A DNA stretch of 64,000 nucleotides from Phalacrocorax aristotelis (Eukaryota > Chordata > Aves > Suliformes > Phalacrocoracidae): NCBI RefSeq assembly GCF_949628215.1, contig NC_134282.1, positions 15,790,723 to 15,854,722 on the forward strand. Reading direction: 5' to 3'. How positions within the stretch are numbered: the first letter of the stretch is position 1; each line of letters starts with the position of its first letter. Shown here piece after piece: positions 46,101 through 59,862 of this stretch. The position numbers and the translations under genes are program-made. The notes under the pieces are model-generated. The model worked only from the letters and a program-made list of their open reading frames with translations, did no database searches and was not told where the DNA came from.

Positions 46101-47237
46101 CTTTTTGACTGTCCATGGGAGCAGCACCTCTTGAAATTCAGGTGATTAAGTAGATATCCAAGTATGAACTTCCTTTGATTTGGCTTCATAACATGGTTAA
46201 GAGTTGCCCAGAGGGAGACACTCTGCTTTTGGGTTACCAGGACTTCCACCTGAGTGCATCAGAGAGAATGGCTTTTCCACTTTCGGCAAGGCAAATATTG
46301 GCCTTCTGAGATTTTGGAAAACTTCCTAGGCCTTTCACTCTGTGTGTATGTGTGTGTTTTCACTGGCTGTGGCCAAAGCCTGCTTCTGCTTCTGTAGATT
46401 TCAGTATTTGGCTTTGAGAAGAGATGAGAAAAATGTCTGCAGAGTTACCCAGCTTGGCCAAGGGTAATCAGACTCAAATATAGTGAGACTGTAGGACAAT
46501 GCCTACCATGTCCCTGATGCCTTGAGTCTCACAACCAAAGGTTTAGATAGGTTGAAGGGTCCACTGAAACCATGCCAATCAGCCTGTGACAGATGACACA
46601 AATCTGATATTTCTACAGGCCTTCCACATGAAGGGAGAAAAAGAAAATAAACTTGTGATTTTCACTTCTTTGAAAGTCTCCCTTCCTGCAACACTAACAG
46701 GAATGTGATGCTGGGTGAATGTGAGTGCAGGACTCCCCATCTGTCATGCTAATCAATATTGCCTTGTTTCTGTGTTTCTTCACAGACTTATGCTTGTGTG
46801 AGAGCTCTGTGAGATCGAGATCCATTTTTTTTTTTTGGCACAGCGTCTGACACAGTAAGGTTTGAATTCATAACTAGTTCTTGTGTGCTAGCATAAAACA
46901 TTTCTGACATAAGCACTATTTAAGAACAAATCAGACTTCTGAAACCGCATGCTGCTCTTGCACTAGGCTTCTGTGTACAGGTGAACTCCATCCTTTGAGA
47001 TGTCATTATGGGGCAGGGGTTCATGCTCTGAAGATGTGGCAAAGGCAACAATTTAGGGAATTCTCATGCCCTACATCTCACCCCACCTACCCACTGGGGT
47101 TTATCAGTTTCTGAAGCACGTGCTAACAACCAGAATAGGGAACTGATCTGACTTTATGAAGAATAAAATAGCTAAAGAATGAAACTATATATTCATAGAC
47201 GGACCTGAGCAAAGTCTCAGGCCCTTGTACAACTAAG
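40166..47237. other. Intergenic sequence, no gene recognised
   Basis: About 7 kb without recognised repeats or genes. The longest open frame, 43827-44399 (+, 190 codons), has a low-complexity Asn/Lys stretch and no domain I recognise. Short CA and TG runs occur near 42160 and 46340. Confidence 0.5.
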
Positions 47238-47520
47238 GGTGCCCAATGACAGGCCAAGGGGCAATGGGCACAAGTTGGAACACGGGAAGTTCCAGCTAAA
47301 CATGAGAAAAAAAAACTTCTTTCCTGTGCGGGTGCCAGAGCAGTGGAAGAGGCTGCCCAGAGAGGCTGTGGAGTCCCTTCCCTGGAGACATTCAAAACCT
47401 GCCTGGATGCGTTCCTGTGCCCCCTGCTCTGGGTGTGCCTGCTCAAATAGGGGGGGTTGGACAAGATGGTCTCCAGAGGCCCCTTCCAATCCCTACCATT
47501 CTGTGATTCTGTGATTCTGT
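47238..47520 (+). mobile_element. CR1 LINE 3' end
   Basis: Reads CCAATGACAGGCCAAGGGGC, then the last ORF2 codons, CAGTGGAAGAGGCTGCCCAG, and the 3' tail with the short repeat ATTCTGTG at 47498-47520. The tandem ATTCTGTG tail marks the true 3' end. It is strongly 5'-truncated and closely similar to the minus-strand copy at 38561-39010. Confidence 0.88.
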
Positions 47521-49047
47521 AAAGGAGTTCATTGTAGCAAGTGAACAGGCACCAGCAGTAGTACGGGTGGAGTGTGGGAAGCAGTATTGCTGCTAAATGC
47601 TTGACATGCTGAAACACAGTCTGGCAGTGATGCTCTGAAGTCTTGTCTTCCTTCCAATTTCTTGTTCACCCCATTAAAGTAATAAAACCTCCTACCCACT
47701 TATTAAGAGCTATCTGTCTATTCTCTTAGGAGAGATGCTGGTTAGGAGACAGTAGGACCACTGAAGTGACGCTCATTACCTGAATTATCAGAAGTGCAAA
47801 TCTGGGTCAACAGGGACGAGTCAGGTGCAGGCCAGGCCAGGGGTGTTGCAAGACTCTGTTTCAGTGCTACACTTAGCTGCTCTGCTCCACACACACTGAT
47901 CTACTTGCATTTTCTTTCATCTCATGCAGACCACAGAGTGCAAGGGGACAGGTGCTTTGATTCCTGTGATGGGCTAAAGTTGATGGCTCTTAGTCTGCCC
48001 ATCTGTGCAGCAGGTTGTACATTGAGGTAACATGCTCACATGAATTTTGCCCCAAAGCCTCTCCAGCTAGAGCTGTGAGAATGGCTTTTGTTCTGCCACA
48101 ACAGAGAGAAGAATTCTCATGTATATTTTAAACAGCATGCTGAAAGCAAGGACTGATCTTCCTTGCTAAATCCAGAGAAATTCTATTGAACTCAGAGAAA
48201 ACTGCATCTGAAATCTCTCAGAGTGAAAACAGGATCAGGTCTTGCAAGCTCTCTCTTATGCCTATAGGGTTAATTGCCATTAGCAAATTAATTTTCATTT
48301 GATTCTGTCTACATAAGCCATGAGAATCCAGCCATCATTACAAATAAGTGCACTAACACTGGCAGCATTGTCCCTTTCTGTCTACTGCTTCTCTCCTGTC
48401 CTGAGTTGATATGGACACAGGTGACACCAGTCGCTTCTGGAGCGACTGCAGCCAGGGTAAGTGGGCAGGTCAGAGAAAGGAAATTGCAGGAGGATCTGCC
48501 CCAGCAGAGAAGCCAGGGGACACTGCCACAAGTCAGTCCAGGAGAGGACTGTGCACCTCTGCAAATCTAATGGAAGAAAGGATGTGATTTTATGGTGAGA
48601 CTGTAAATTAATACAGGAGACTGTAAATTCATCTATAATCCAAAGTGGACTAAAAATTTCAGCAGACTGCTGACAGAGGATGTGTCCATTTAACTCACGC
48701 TCTTACCTCACGTATAACTACAGAACATCTGATGGTTCCTGGGTATGAATAAGATTGGCAGGTGCTCTTGTGTTGTCATTGCCTGCCTCATCATTATAGC
48801 TTCAGTTGCATCCCATCTTAATTTTGCTAACTGTGCAGGTACAAATTTTTGCATCTGCAAGGATTTGCACACACAAAATTGTATTTTACATTTGGAAGCC
48901 TCTTTTCACCCTCTGCTTTCACTGGAGAATGCATAGTTGCTGACTGTGTTCCCTTCTGGGGTGGGGGACCCTCAAGTAGACACATAAACTAGTTTGAAAC
49001 TTCTTTACTCTGGCAGGCTCACACAGATCTGCTTGAGGAAGCCACAC
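47521..49047. other. Intergenic sequence, nothing recognised
   Basis: 1.5 kb without recognised features on either strand. Confidence 0.5.
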
Positions 49048-49052
49048 TGCTG

Positions 49053-49314
49053 TGGAATGTCCCAACACAACATAGGCTGGTTAGAAAAGGCAAGCTGATG
49101 TAGCTAGAGAAACCTGCCAGCAAGAAAATGAGGTTTAACTTACCCCTGACATCAACATTGCAGGGGGCGATAACAGGTGACAGCTACGATAACCAGTGAC
49201 AACTACCCAAATTTTACAATAAATTATGCTGATGTTATGGAGATGGACAGACAACTGACTGGCTGACCAACCTTTTGGCTTTAATACACAGTCATCGGTG
49301 TCAACCCCCCAACA
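49053..49314 (-). mobile_element. Candidate short solo LTR
   Basis: On the minus strand the element would start TGTTGGGGGGTTGACACCGA, with TGTGTATTAAAGCC soon after, and end GGGACATTCCA. It is flanked by TGCTG at 49048-49052 and 49315-49319. TG...CA ends plus a 5-bp direct repeat suggest an LTR, but I do not recognise the family, and one 5-bp match is weak evidence. Confidence 0.42.
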
Positions 49315-49704
49315 TGCTGCGAGGCATAATTTCTATTACAGCTTTCCTGCTGGAAATTGAGTAAATATACTTAAAACAAAGCAAACTAAAAAGTCACAGT
49401 CCATTAACAATAACTGAGCAAAACTGAGAAGGGCATAACAGGATAGCTGAAGGAGTCAGGAGCTAAATTACCTGTGGAGAGCATAGATAGATAGGGATAC
49501 ACAGATCATACAGTACCATAGTCACCACCCACTGCATATTACAGCCAAAAATGTTGGTTAGTGAGCCATCTACTCATCTCCTTAACACCTCTGCATTAGG
49601 GATCTGCCCATCTCTGCTTGCCTGTTACACACAATGCAGTCAGTGCCAGACTTAATAACTTTTGCTTATAATATACCTGGACTGGCCTGGCTGAAGGCAT
49701 GATT

Positions 49705-49905
49705 TCATAGAAACATATAGAATCATCAAGGTTGGAAAAGACCTCTAAGATCATCCAGTCCAACAGTGAGCCCAACACCCCCAGGCCTCCTAAACCATGC
49801 CCTGAAGTGCCATGTTTTTGCATTTTTTGGAACACCTCCAGGGATGGTGACTCCACCACCTCTCTGGGCAGCCAGTTCCAATGTTCCATTGTAGTTTTAC
49901 CCATA
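49705..49905 (-). mobile_element. CR1 LINE 3' fragment abutting an LTR
   Basis: Starts TCATAGAAACATATAGAATC, then AAGGTTGGAAAAGACCTCTA and GATCATCCAGTCCAAC, the reverse complement of a CR1 3' end. It runs to GGGCAGCCAGTTCCAATG and stops where the ERVL-type LTR begins at 49906, so the LTR probably landed in or beside it. Confidence 0.82.
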
Positions 49906-50576
49906 TGTCGTGGTTTAGCCCCAGTCAGCAAGTAAGCACCACACAGCTGCTTGCTCACTCCCCCCACCCCAGTGGGGTGGGGAGAGAATTAGAAGAGCAA
50001 AAGCAATAAAATTCATGGGTTGAGATAAGAACAGTTTAATAATTAAAATAAAATAGTAATAGTAATAATGGTAATAATGATTATGATGGTAATAATAATA
50101 GGATTATAATAATATGATTATAATAGTGTGATAATGATAATAATAATAATAATAACAATTATAATATAATGAAAAGGAAAATAACAAGAGAGAGAAATGA
50201 AACCCAGGGTAAAAAAAAAACAAGTGATGCAACCGCTCACCACCCGCCGACCAACGCTGCCAGTCCCTGAGCCATGATCGCTGCTCCCCTGGCCAACTAC
50301 CCCCAGTTAATATACTGGGCATGATGTCGTATGATATGGAATATCCCAATGGCCCGTTTGGATCAGTTGTCTTGGCTGTGCCCCCTCCCCTTGCGGCTGC
50401 TTGTACACCTGGCAGAGCATGGGAAGCTGGAAAAGTCCTTGACTAGTATAAGCACTACTTAGCAACAACTAAAACATCGGTGTGTTATCAACATTATTTT
50501 CATACTAAATCCAAATAACAGCCCTATACCAGCTACAGTGAAACAAATTAATTCTATCCCAGCTAAAACCATGACA
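49906..50576 (-). mobile_element. ERVL-type solo LTR
   Basis: A 671-base LTR in reverse orientation. Plus-strand ends are TGTCGTGGTTTAGCCCC and CCCAGCTAAAACCATGACA. It contains the promoter-proximal TTAATATACTGGGCATGA segment and a long ATA/AAT-rich tract at 50060-50170. Flanking 5-mers (CCATA and CACAA) do not match, so a target duplication is not preserved. There are no internal genes. It is the same family as 29764-30119 and 59111-59680. Confidence 0.85.
50060..50170. repeat. AAT/ATA-rich microsatellite within the LTR
   Basis: An imperfect AATAATAATAATAATAACAA type tract inside the LTR. It is expanded compared with the counterpart at 29938-29975. Confidence 0.7.
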
Positions 50577-53500
50577 CACAACATTTTGCAAACTGGTCCT
50601 GTGTCTCTGTTTTACTCTTCCATAAGCAACTATTAGAGTTTTCTTCTGCATACTTAAAGTCTTCATTTTCTTCTCCTCTAGAAGCATGTTGTTCACATGC
50701 CCTGACTGGACTAATCAAAGGAACCTGAGGGACGGCCAGTTCACCCAGTCTGATTTGCTGCAGAAAGGCTCTTACTTTAAACCTTGGAGTAACGTTATAC
50801 AGGCTTCCTTAAATCTCCCTTTTCCCACAAAATGAAGAAGCCAGTTTTGCCCAGCTTAAGATGCTGATTGTAGTCAGACTGTAGCTGTCTATGCATCAGT
50901 GAAAAATGCAAAAATCTGCACTAAATTGCTATCACACTGGGCTCTCAGCCACTGTCTAGTTTCATCCACTTGCTTCACCTACTTAAGTTCAGAGCTCTGT
51001 GAATGAGGAACTCCTTTTATTTCCTGCATATATAGGGTGTAGCTGCCATACATTACTCCAATACAACCATAAAAACACAGTACAATTTACAGCTCAGTTG
51101 CTGAGGTATCTAAACCTGTTCCAGTGGATTTCCTGATGTTGAAGCTGATGTTTTAGCAGAGCTTTTGTTATAGCTGTGTAAAAGCATCTCTGCACTATGA
51201 CAAAGACAGTTCTGAGACAGTTTCCCTGTCATGCCCTTGTACAGTAGGGTACAACCGCTTGAACAGTACATAGTAGAAGGAGGGAACGTGTTGGTGACAT
51301 CTGGTCACACAGCATAATGCCCACATTCAGGACATACCATTGTCATAATGGAGATAAGCAAGCAAGCTTATCATGTCCTATCAAACATGCATGCATACTA
51401 TTGTTTTAGTCACAAGTGGGCCAAGACAAAACCATGGAGACCTTTCAAGGTCATTTGTAAGCAGTAGCATTCCTCCTTGGCAAATAGATTGGGAAGCAGT
51501 CCTGTGGACATGTTTCCTCATCATTTTCTCAGGTGAAAGGAGGCAATTTCTTAGCTCTGGGATACCTTCTGGAACATATCAGCTAGCTATTGCTCTGCAG
51601 TTACTCCTGATGCACTTTCAGGACTCCTACCCCACTTTGCATTTCCTCTAAGCTGCATATAGTAAAACAATGCAGGACAAAGACTGAATGCTGTAGGAAG
51701 GTTCCATGGGTCCCAAAATTTATGAAATTCAGGCTGGTGAGTGGGCTGGGATGCTGACCTGGATCAGATTTGAAATCTTGGCACTTAGCTACATCTCTAG
51801 GAGCTAGCAGCTAGGACTGACAGATTATTTGCTATTTCTCAGGCAACAGCTCACTGCCTCCAGCATGCATTCTCCTGTACCACACACTTCTGTGATGTTC
51901 TGTATCCACTTACTCATGTTTATTTTCTGTCATCTACTCTGTGTGCAGGACACAGACAGCACGGTGGACCTGTTTCTTGTGGCTCTATCCTACTTGACAA
52001 TGTGTGCCAAACCAAGTCTTTGGAAATACCTCCGCACCCCTCCCCATCTGCAACATACACACCTACCTGGGCTTCTCAGCTCTACAACAGAGCACAATGG
52101 GGAAAAGGGAGTCACAGAGGTATTGTTAGACACCTCATTCTTCCCCACACTCCTGGCCTGAATACCGGCTAAAGCAACAGAGAACCTGGCTATGAGAGGG
52201 ACAAAATCCCACTGGAGAGGAGGCATGTACAACTAAATGCAGGCAAGGCATATGGACAAGGTATCAGGCTTGGTGTCTTGCATGAACAGGGCAGGAAATT
52301 TTCTTCTCAGTTTGCAATTTCACTCCCACCCTTCCTGCTAGGATTGTCTGCTGCCTTACCATGTTTCATTGGTGGACAAGGTTATCCCTTCCCCTCCAAA
52401 CCACATCATATGACTTGAGCTGCCACTGAAGGAGGACAGACATGGGCCAACCTACTGCAGACCTGCATGGGGTCCGTGCCAGGAAGTGGAGGGCTTCCCT
52501 GTACTAATGCTCCGTGTCATCAGCTGAAGACTTCATCTATCAAGGGATTCTTTATGCTCTACTGCCAGGGAGTAATGTGGAAAAATGCAATTAAAAGAAA
52601 TACTTCTCTGAGACAGGTTGTGCAAGCCAACCTGGAGAGGACAACACTGTAATCTTTTTGCTGTTATTGCAACATATTGCCCTTAAGGAATAGCAAATAT
52701 CAACACTAGGCTTTTGGGGTTTTTTTGTGGATGAAATTCATTCATGTAAAGAGGCTGCTGAAAGACTTGTGAGGAGCAAAAATCTCACCAAAAAGTACTG
52801 TGGGAGCTCTTGTATTCTTACACTGTGGACTAAAGCAAACACCTTCGGGCAGAACGCTTTTGAAAATGTGGAGACTCACTGTCACATAGGAACAAAACAC
52901 TGGTCCATAAAAATAGCAGAAAATGATTTATGATGGTTTGGCTACAGCTGAATGGATATTTGTACAGCTAACTAAAACAAGACCCCTGGAAACTCTGGAA
53001 AAAACATACTGGTGCAGTCTGACTTCTGTCACTCTGAACATGGAAAAATATTCATTGTGAAATGAGGACTTTGTAGCCATGTGCAAATTCCTAATCAAAA
53101 TGAACATAGAGGAGAAATTATTAGTGGTGGTTGTTGGTCACAGTGGGCTTTTTGATGCTTTGAATCCTCCAGTTTAGCAGGGGGGACTCAGAGCATCATA
53201 AAGTCTACTGTGGGCAACAGCCATGTCAAGATTCCCCAAAGGACTTCCACAGGAGCTCAAAGGTAGGCAGACTGTTAAGCGACTTGATGAATTAGGGTCA
53301 GCAGCACTCAACTCACCTGCATAGCAAATAATGTTTCCATTTGGCAAGTGGGAAAACAGGCACACGTAAGTATGGTGGCTTGCCTAAGGTCACAGATCAA
53401 TTTAGTCTGGAGTAAAATGAAAAATCCTTGAGTCTGTGCTCTTTCCCCATGCTCCCAGTGCCAAATGAAGGAGCACCATTCATGAGTTATGGTAATTTCA

Positions 53501-56500
53501 TAATGCATCAAGCAAAAGCCATTACAATTAATAAAAGCAGAAACAGCTAATCAGAGAATTCTCTGTTTTTCTTTGGTCTCTGGAGCATTATATTGACATT
53601 CTGTAGCGGTGCTGTGAGGACATACAGTTTACTTGCTTATATGGTACTGGCATTGATGTGTTGGAATGAAGACTTAGCTTTGTAAGCCATTTGTTTCCGA
53701 ACTCATTGCGACCTACTTTAAGTTTGCTGCTAAGTGACTGAGACAGTGATGTAATCGAAGTCACACTTTAATACAAGGAAGCAAAAAAAGTCATTGGTAT
53801 CAATGTTTGGCCAGGAAATTTTGCAATGCGCCGCCAGATGAAACAAATCACTCTCGAATAAAGATGAAGAGGGCACCACGCACTGAGAGGAAGGATCTGT
53901 TTGGAGTGGAGAGAGCAGGAAGACGTTTTTCATGTGGCTAACTGATGCAATAATTCCAGCAGGAAGTCTTGTTACTGATGAGAGTATCCAACACCTCTGA
54001 AAGCCCCCGGGAAGCAGAGGTGATGAACATCTTTGATAAGCCATTTTCTGCAGGCTTCCATAGCCCTCCTAGCCCCTAATGACCTTCTTGTACCATCAGC
54101 TGAGGTCTGACATCTACAGATCCCGAAAATAGGAATAGCTTCCTTCCACACTGTGTCTGGGAGGCAGATAATGAGATAGGGAAAGATACAGACACAAGAA
54201 CCAGCAAAGACGACTAAATCTAAAGTGCTGAATTCCATACCCAGCTTTGGCTCTTGCTTCCCCAGCGAAGACCTAACTATAAGGTGCATGTAAAAGACCA
54301 GTGATACTAAAACACTTGGCTCTGAAGAGACCTGGGAGTAAGAAATGCCACAGAGAAGAAGCTATTATTGTTGTCATTATACTGTGGGCAATTCCCTGTC
54401 AGCCTTAAAGAGTGGTGGAGGAGAAGGTGGAATGGAGAAGGCTGGAGGAAAAACCATTAGGCTGGGCAGAGAGGGCACTACCTGGAATGGGCTTGCAATA
54501 GGGCTATGGAGAAATCTCTCATACCAGAAACCCAGGGAAGCCAATGAAAAAGCACTTATTGTTGTCAGCAAGGTCAGGATTTCACAGAAGCCTGACTCTC
54601 AGCTTTATGCTATCCGAAGTATAGGTCACAGCCTCACAAGGGGAGCTCCAACAAAGCATGGCACAGGCGTGATTTTTGCCTTTAAGCTCTTCAATATGTC
54701 ACGATGGTTTTTATGACCCCTTTTTCTCTCATATGTGTGACCTCTTCCCGAGGCTCTGCAGTGAGTTCCCGGCAGAGGTCATTAGTGCCTCTCCTGAAGT
54801 AGTAAATGCGGAGACAAGGGCAAAGAAATATTTGCTTTTCACAGGAGCTCAGCACAACATTCTAGAAACATTGTCTCTGCTTCCTGGACAAGATATAGGT
54901 AGGCACAGAGCTGAGTTGGTCCTCAGACAGCTTTCCAAGCACAAGATGGGAAAAACACTAGCGGTGTTTCAACTAGTCCTCGGCAGCTCTCCCGACATGC
55001 CACAGTCCTCAGAGCTCTGAGTTCACCACAACACTGAGCCTCCCTGTGTTAATGGGGTGGGACCTGCTGCTGTGCGCAACGCCTGCACAAAGCACATGTT
55101 CCCTGCCAGCCCAGAGGGAAAAAGCAGCAAAATCACTGAAGTTGTTTGGCTCTAGCAGAAGATGGAGTCTGATGTTCTGTTATAAAAATCACAAACATGG
55201 ACCCTAATCCTTGGCCCGCAAGGATTAATCCTGAAATTAAGTAAATTTCCCACAGAAATGAAAGGAAATTTTGTCTGAATAAACCTCCAGAATTTACTGG
55301 CTTTACTTTGCTTAAGTAACCAAGGAGAATTTAAACTGATCATTTATTTTCCCGTGGAAAAATCCCATGAACTGTAATAGAGGAGACCCTGAAAGGCTTT
55401 TATCTTAATTACTGCAGAAAATTACACAGAATTAGATCCTTTCTAATGGTTTTCTGAATCATCCTTTGGGATTTGATAGCAGGAATATAATTTGCTATTG
55501 AGCTGTATAGACTAGTGGAAGAACAATGCCTATAGAAAAGTGTTCACTATCTATTAACGTCTTTAGGGCTTCCTTATAAAAGGTTTCTGAAAGCCTTTTA
55601 TTTACAAATACTTCCAGGGGCTTCTATTAAGCTGTACACCTCTGTTTATAATGCACAGTCATTAGAGTAAGAAAAGCAAAAAGAGGCAGCAGAGCACAGT
55701 GATCTGGTTTCTGGGAAAAAGGACAGAGAGAAATCACAGGAGACCATCCTCAAAACCCCTTGAAAATGCATCACATAGCCAAGAAAGGCAGAAAAAAGCT
55801 GAGGTTTTGATCCTGCATGGAGTTCCTGCTGGCAGACCCTTGTTCCCACATAAATTCTGCAGCTCTAGGGAAGTGCAAAGAGCTTTACTTTGGATTACAA
55901 CTTCATAGAGTAACACTGTAAATGGATAATGGAGTTTGATCATACCCTGGAAGCTTGCATGCAAGAAACCATGACTGCATGTGTAATGCAGCAATAACTG
56001 ATCAATTGTTTACTTCCTTTAGCTGAGCAGCTTGGTCTTTCAACTGCAATTACAGACCCCTCCTGAGCAGGCTGTGCAGTACACAGCCTGTTTTTCTCCC
56101 CTAGCCCTTGCCACGCTCGCAGAATAGGAGTCCCAGAACCCTGCTCTGCACCCACTCTCCCACCTCACAGACATCAATACTGTCACGTAACTATAAGGAG
56201 AACTGGGTCTTAGTTGTTCCATCAGTTGCTGCAGGTCCAGTCTCACAGTTTACATGCTTAAGCTTCTAAAGAATTCTTGCATTCAGAGCACGGTGGAGTG
56301 CTGTCATGCACTTGGTGTATTTAGGGGTGATGCTAAGCGCCTCTTGCAAACTCTCTGGTCAACAGGCTTTAACTAATGGCTATGCAGTATCTGATTTGGG
56401 ACTTTTCAATTTCTGATGGGCATTTCTGTTCCGTTTTCTGCTTATGCTGACTGCTTTTGCTCTGTTGTTATAGAACCTTGGAGGAAAAGACCTTGCTGAG

Positions 56501-59105
56501 TGTAGTTGTATGCTTTTCAACAGATTTGTTGTTCCACCACCTGATGGGGGACATGCTGAACAGTGCCTGACACTAGCACACTCTGCCAGAGTTCCCCTGA
56601 GTTTAAGCAGTACAGCTAAGTCTGCCAGATGCAAGTGTTTGCAGAGCTGAGAACAACAGAAGTCATAGCAAATGTCTAGGCATCTATCCTCGTTCACCTC
56701 CTGCAAGTTCACAGCAGGGAAAATGGAAGAAAGATGACAGCAGCAACATCAGGTTTTGCCTGTGTCTGCAAAAGACCTGAGGAGGGAAGAGGAAACACAG
56801 TGATTTTATGTGACTTTCTTCCCAGGTGACAACATGACAGGTTTTCAGAACAGGAGTCACAGAGGGATTCTAGCACCATAGGATATTGTGGCTTTTTTTG
56901 TGGAAAATTAGATCAGGAAAATATTACAAAGGTCCTTCAGTGGCAGGCGTCCCAACACTGCATATCCATGCATTGAAAGTCCACATGATGAAAGGTGTTT
57001 GATAATCTCAGACTAAAGGATGCTTTTCATTTCCTAGGGACCCATTTATATTTCAGGTATTTGTATGCCAGCTGCTAGCACAAAACACTTAACAGTAAAT
57101 ACAGATCATTCCAGCAAGCAAAAAACAGCATGCCCTTACCGGGAAGTATAAAAACTAAATTATTTTAGTTATTAGGTTTATAAGTTGAACTAAACCTAGA
57201 GAAACACATTCATGCATGTTGCAGTTCTGGCCGAATCACTAGTATCTTTTTTTGTTAAAAGCTCAATTCCCTTTATTTTCCATAACTTTCCTGCCCTCTC
57301 CCCCAGTTTTTCCATTATTTTTCATTTGCAATCGTCTGTCTTGGCAGAAAGACAAGCCCTGTGGTCAGGACACAAACTCCTACTCCTTATTATAGACCAC
57401 TGAAATGTTTTATCTGACACATTTGCAGTCTGTCACAAGCATTACAGAAGAATTTTTTTCATTATAGATTGCTGCTGCTTTTTGTTTATCCATCTCAGGT
57501 CTTCCCTTCCTCAGATATGAACCTATATACCAGCCAGAGCTGTGCTGAATGCTGCTTCTCAGCAGCACAAAAAACAAGCTCTTAAAAATCTGTCTGCAGT
57601 GGCCAAGGGACGTCCCTTTTGCCATCAGATGTACAAAGGTTTTTAGTGAAGCAGGGCAGTTAAATAGAGTACAGAGTTCAGGCCTCCTGGATTTCATTTT
57701 ATGTTAATGTGTTTTTACAGAAAGACGCTCAGAAACCTCTTAGATCTTCATGGTAATGAAAGGGAAATTGAAAAAAAGTCAGTGGTTTGACAATCAGTTA
57801 CAGGATTAGGCTATTCTAACAGGAAGCCCAATGTGGGGAAAGGGAGAGGAAAGGGACTATTGGCTTTCAACACATGACTGTGTTTTCTTTTCATGTGGAC
57901 GCTGCCACAGGCAATTTCCCGCAAGCCTCCTTTTCACCACTGTTTTATGGCAACTTGTAGGAAGTGTGTTCTCCAGGGATATAGGAAAGAGTCTGGGAGC
58001 CGGAGCCTTTCTTGTTTCCAAACTTGTAAAAATATCCATCTTTTACAGCTACAACCACTACCCAATGGTCTGGAGAAATGAGTTACCTGTGACATCAGCA
58101 AGGGATTTTTAATAACAAATGATGCTGGAATTGGTACATTATGAGGCTCCAAAGAAGTAGCAAGCATGTCTAAATCACAGGGACAGTTGCTATTTAACAG
58201 AGTTTGTGTGAAAGGTGCCACGATGAAATCTGCTCAAGAGCTGCAGAATACGATGTAGGGGTTAAACTGCTGCTGGTAGCCACCTTGTGAGCAGACGGGT
58301 TGGCACAGGAGAAACAGTGTAATTGGTTCTTCTCATCCTAGATCTATACACCACTGCAGGCACAGACCTGCTGGTAACTCTTCTAAGCTCCAGGGTAGGA
58401 AGAGAGATGCTGAGTGAGGTCTCTGAGCATACAGTGAAATGAAACAGAAGTGCTAATGACCAATTCCTCGTTATGTTTATATCTGGTTTCCAGTACAACA
58501 GGACCCTGATTCTCATTTGTGGCTTTTGATATTACTGTAATGCAAGTAATTAGCTACAAATGAACAACAGCAATGAGTGTAGTCAAGCCATACAGAATAC
58601 ATGTAGATGTATAAAGAACTGTCTTGCTGTTTGTATTCTCCAATCTGCCCCACTAGAATTTATTTATTATATATGGAACCAAACCCAAACACCAAAGCTG
58701 TATCTTCTCCATGCAGGGGGAATTTGCACATAGATCAGGGGTTTCATGTTCTGGCCATATCCATGTACCAGAAAAGTAGCTCCAGTGTAGCACTACAACG
58801 CTCAACACTGCTGAGATCTGAATCCAAATTTCAATACTTGAGATGATCCCAACTTAAAAATCAAACTAATGACAGAAAGTTGACATAAGCCAGGGAAATG
58901 TGCAGCAGAAATATTTCCAAACATTGCTTACAGAAGCCCTGAGCCAACCCACTTACAGACTATAAGGTTTATCAGATCAACTTCAAAGGTCTGTGTACAA
59001 TCTAATTACACTTAACGAGATAAACAGATCAGCAGTATATTTTCACAAAAAAAAAAACAAAACCAAAAGGGACACTAAGGCAAGAATAGTAAATGATCTG
59101 GCTGG
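50577..59105. other. Intergenic sequence, no gene recognised
   Basis: About 8.5 kb, mixed composition, mostly AT-rich. Open frames are at most about 125 codons and have no recognised domains. I see no RNA genes, CR1 or LTR here. Confidence 0.5.
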
Positions 59106-59110
59106 GGTCT

Positions 59111-59680
59111 TGTCGTGGTTCAGCACCAGCCAGCAACTAAGCCCCACATGGCTGCTCACTCACTCCTCCCTGGTGGGATGGGGGAGAGAATTGAAGAGAG
59201 GAAACTCTTGGGTTGAGGTAAAGACAGTTTAATAGCTAAAGCAAAAGCTGTGCATGGAAGCAAAGCAAAACAAGGAACTCATTCACTACTTCCCATGGGC
59301 AGGCAGGTGCTCAGCCATCTCCAGGAAAGAAGGGCTCCATCACACGTAACAGTTACTGTGGAAGACAAACGCCATCACTCCAAATGTCCCCCTTTTCCTT
59401 CTTCTGCCCCCAGCTTTATATGCTGAGCATGACATCATATGGTATGGATTATCCCTTGGGTCAGCTGGGGTCAGCTGTCCCGGCTGTGTCCCCTCCCAGC
59501 TCCGTGGGCACCTGGCAGAGCATGGGAAGCTGAAAAAAGTCCTTGAGTAGTGTAAGCACTACTTAGCAACAACTAAAACATTTCCATGTTATCAACACCA
59601 CCTTCAGCACAAATCCAAAATGTTGCCCTATACTAGATACTACGAAGAAAACTAACTCTATCCCAGCTGAAACCAGGACA
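59111..59680 (-). mobile_element. ERVL-type solo LTR with perfect 5-bp target site duplication
   Basis: A 570-base LTR in reverse orientation. Plus-strand ends are TGTCGTGGTTCAGCACC and CAGCTGAAACCAGGACA. Both sides carry GGTCT (59106-59110 and 59681-59685), the 5-bp duplication expected of ERVL-type integration. Inside are TTTATATGCTGAGCATGACA and ATCATATGGTATGGATTATC. There is no internal sequence, so it is a solo LTR. It lacks the AT microsatellite expansion of the copy at 49906. Confidence 0.9.
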
Positions 59681-59862
59681 GGTCTTTCAACAGTTAGTGT
59701 CTGAAGCTGGTTGAGAATCAGGAGTCTGCTTCTTAGAACCTTAACTTCAAAAGCCTTGGTGGATATATAAGCTAGATATTTTTCTAGCTTGGGATATGCA
59801 CTAAGCACCTGCTTTTGTTTTAGAAAACAAAAGTATGGGTACTTTGAGCCTGGCTATGACAG

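Noticed and set aside
49906..59680. LTRs at 49906 and 59111 as the two ends of one provirus
   Set aside because: The copy at 59111 has its own perfect GGTCT duplication on both sides, and no retroviral internal coding sequence lies between the two.
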